This document shows positions 62,453-64,000 of a stretch of DNA of 64,000 nt, piece by piece. The stretch comes from JASGDN01 sp049841275 (GTDB taxonomy: Bacteria > Chloroflexota > Chloroflexia > Thermomicrobiales > UBA6265). Every line of letters begins with the position of its first letter. The first letter of the stretch is position 1. Made by a program: the position numbers and the translations under genes. The DNA lies in contig JASGDN010000042.1 in assembly GCA_049841275.1 (NCBI GenBank), forward strand, positions 19,171-83,170. The letters are read 5' to 3'. The notes beneath the pieces were generated by a model that was not told the origin of the DNA, did not search any database, and saw nothing but the letters and a program-made list of their open reading frames with translations.

Positions 62453-63976
62453 ATGTCCGACACCACGCGCGCGCGCCACTTCCGCGACCTCCTGGCAGAT
62501 CTCGATGCCGTCACGATGGTGGGTGAGGGCGATCCCGAGATCGCTTTCGTCGAATATGACTCGCGCCTGATGGCGCCCGGCGCACTCTTCGTGGCATTGC
62601 GTGGCAGCGACTTCGATGGTCACGCCTTCGCGGCCAAGGCGGTCGCCGCCGGGGCCGTTGCCATCCTCGCGGAGGAACCCCTGCCGCTGGACGTACCGCA
62701 AGCGATCGTTCCCGACAGCCGGGCGGCACTCGCGCTGGTCGCCGCCCGGTTCTTCGGCTACCCAAGCCGCGACCTCAAGGTCGTCGGCATCACCGGTACC
62801 GACGGCAAGACGACGACGAGCTACATCCTCGAACATGTCCTGCAACACGCGGGAATCGTGACCGGCGTCATCGGGACGGTCGGGGTCCGTATCGGGCGAG
62901 ACCGGTCGTACGACAACGGGCACCAGACAACCCCTGAATCGAATCGCGTCCAGAAGTATCTCCGCGAAATGGCGGACGCCGGGGTGGAGGTCGCCATCGT
63001 GGAATCGACCTCGCATGGGCTCGCCATGCACCGGCTGGATGGGGTGCAGTACGGCTACGCAGGCGTGACGAACATCACGCGCGAGCATCTGGAGTACCAC
63101 GGCACAATCGAGAACTACCGGGCCGCCAAGGCGATCCTGATCGAGCGGACCGTTCGCAACAAAGGTATTGTCGTGCTCAACGCCGACGACGAGGGCGCAC
63201 GTTCCATGCTCGGCTGGACCGGCGATCACCCGGTCTCCTGGTTCTCAATGGAGTGCGATACGTCTGTGGAAGTTGTTGCCCGCAACATCGAACCCGAAGC
63301 AACCGCAACGCGCTTCCGGATGACTCTCCACGATACCGAAGTGGACGTGAATCTCCCGATGATCGGGCAATTCAACGTTGCCAATGCCTTGTTGGCGGCA
63401 TCGCTGGCGCACACACTGGGGGTCGGCACCACCACCATTGCCGAGGCGTTGGAGAAGCCACTTTCGGTTCCTGGACGCCTCCACCAGATCGACCAGGGGC
63501 AGCCATTCGCTGTTGTTGTGGACTACGCCCACACCCCGGAGTCCCTGCGCAAGATCCTGCTCATGCTCCGCGAGCGCTACCCGGACAAGCGATTGCTCGT
63601 TGTCACCGGGAGCGCAGGCCAGCGCGACGAAGGCAAGCGCCCGCTGCAAGGGGCCGTCTGTGCCAAGATCGCCGATGTCTCGATCTTCACGAACGAGGAC
63701 CCACGCCTGGAAGACGCCGGAAAGATCATCCAGGACATTGCGGACGGCGCGCGCGGAATCGGGGCGGTCGAGGGAGAACGCTTCTCCTGCGTGACGGACC
63801 GGCGCGAAGCCATCGGGCTGGCCTTCGACCTCGCCCAGCCTGGCGACTGCGTTCTGCTGGCAGGCAAGGGGCACGAGACAAGCATCATCGTCGGGCTGGA
63901 GCACATCCCGTGGAATGAGGCGGAGGTCGCCTCCGACCTCCTTGCCGAACGCGGGTACGAGAGAAACGAGGCGTGA
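62453..63976 (+). CDS. murE: UDP-N-acetylmuramoyl-tripeptide synthetase (MurE)
   Basis: Cytoplasmic Mur ligase adding the third, diamino acid to UDP-MurNAc-L-Ala-D-Glu, 507 aa, usual length. P-loop GITGTDGKTT (112-121), HQTTPES, the E-S-T-S-H-G-L segment, the TNITREHLEYHGTIENY motif with the carbamylated lysine in YRAAKAIL, and VDYAHTPESL are intact. The selectivity loop reads N-E-D-P-R (414-418) where DAP-adding enzymes have D-N-P-R, so the added residue may be lysine, ornithine or another diamino acid. ATG at 62453 follows GAGAGG. It is directly downstream of the FemX-like gene. Eight Gs follow shortly after the stop near the window end. Confidence 0.95.
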   Translation: MSDTTRARHFRDLLADLDAVTMVGEGDPEIAFVEYDSRLMAPGALFVALRGSDFDGHAFAAKAVAAGAVAILAEEPLPLDVPQAIVPDSRAALALVAARFFGYPSRDLKVVGITGTDGKTTTSYILEHVLQHAGIVTGVIGTVGVRIGRDRSYDNGHQTTPESNRVQKYLREMADAGVEVAIVESTSHGLAMHRLDGVQYGYAGVTNITREHLEYHGTIENYRAAKAILIERTVRNKGIVVLNADDEGARSMLGWTGDHPVSWFSMECDTSVEVVARNIEPEATATRFRMTLHDTEVDVNLPMIGQFNVANALLAASLAHTLGVGTTTIAEALEKPLSVPGRLHQIDQGQPFAVVVDYAHTPESLRKILLMLRERYPDKRLLVVTGSAGQRDEGKRPLQGAVCAKIADVSIFTNEDPRLEDAGKIIQDIADGARGIGAVEGERFSCVTDRREAIGLAFDLAQPGDCVLLAGKGHETSIIVGLEHIPWNEAEVASDLLAERGYERNEA

Positions 63977-64000
63977 GAAGTGTGGGGGGGGACAGAATCA

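Overview
The window is ordinary, gene-dense, high-G+C bacterial chromosome with a strong C/G bias at third codon positions. Gene content (a diaminopimelate-decarboxylase/sigA/obg block, MEP-pathway ispG, homodimeric glycyl-tRNA synthetase, DUF3105 and DUF993 proteins, GTG and TTG starts, small MFDKIKE proteins) suggests a Chloroflexota bacterium, possibly of the Thermomicrobia/Sphaerobacter type. That placement is inference; no rRNA or other phylogenetic marker is present. I recognised no tRNA, rRNA, CRISPR array, prophage or complete insertion sequence.

Region 1-5,972 (all minus strand): a Gfo/Idh/MocA dehydrogenase cut by the left edge, a membrane-anchored metallophosphoesterase, a MenA-like prenyltransferase, and a taurine/nitrate-type ABC importer (binding protein, ATPase and permease, overlapping or closely packed) that runs into menA.

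Region 5,973-21,418 is the accessory highlight: a carbohydrate-uptake and degradation locus. On the minus strand lie a DUF2264 protein, a heparinase II/III-type polysaccharide lyase, a Tat-exported family-5 binding protein and four Opp-type transporter genes. Divergently on the plus strand lie a GntR/FCD repressor, a Gfo/Idh dehydrogenase, a DUF993 aldolase-like protein and a sugar-isomerase/epimerase-like TIM barrel. Three copies of the word ATATGATAT tie the two arms together. One abuts the -10 of a TTGACA-17-TATCCT promoter for the lyase-transporter operon, one overlaps the -10 of a TTGACA-16-TATGAT promoter pointing at gntR, and one is a perfect 13-bp palindrome just upstream of gntR. I read this as a previously undescribed GntR regulon for an acidic or modified oligosaccharide. 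A 26-codon open frame ends inside the lyase start codon (ATGA overlap).

Region 21,419-43,065: housekeeping and mixed genes. These are ispG and rseP; ald; a Xer recombinase; glycyl-tRNA synthetase; a DUF3105-DUF305 pair; a coaE-dsbA-like-mutY-paiB-like operon; an ABC-F ATPase; rarD; lysA; the primary sigma factor; obg and plsC. Three related palindromic elements with GTAGGGGCGATC-like termini sit in intergenic gaps (1.8, 33.6 and 42.3 kb).

Region 43,062-64,000: plsC-cmk-rluB-dacA-like operon; metallophosphoesterase plus an aminotransferase-like protein lacking the PLP lysine; an APH-type kinase broken by a frameshift; rph, rarA, a coiled-coil protein, a membrane protein, tsaC and uvrC in one direction; three small proteins of similar N-terminus; an MFS exporter; a 46-aa protein; a large unrecognised protein coupled to a HEAT-repeat protein; and a FemX-like peptidoglycan aminoacyltransferase (apparent ATA start) immediately upstream of murE.
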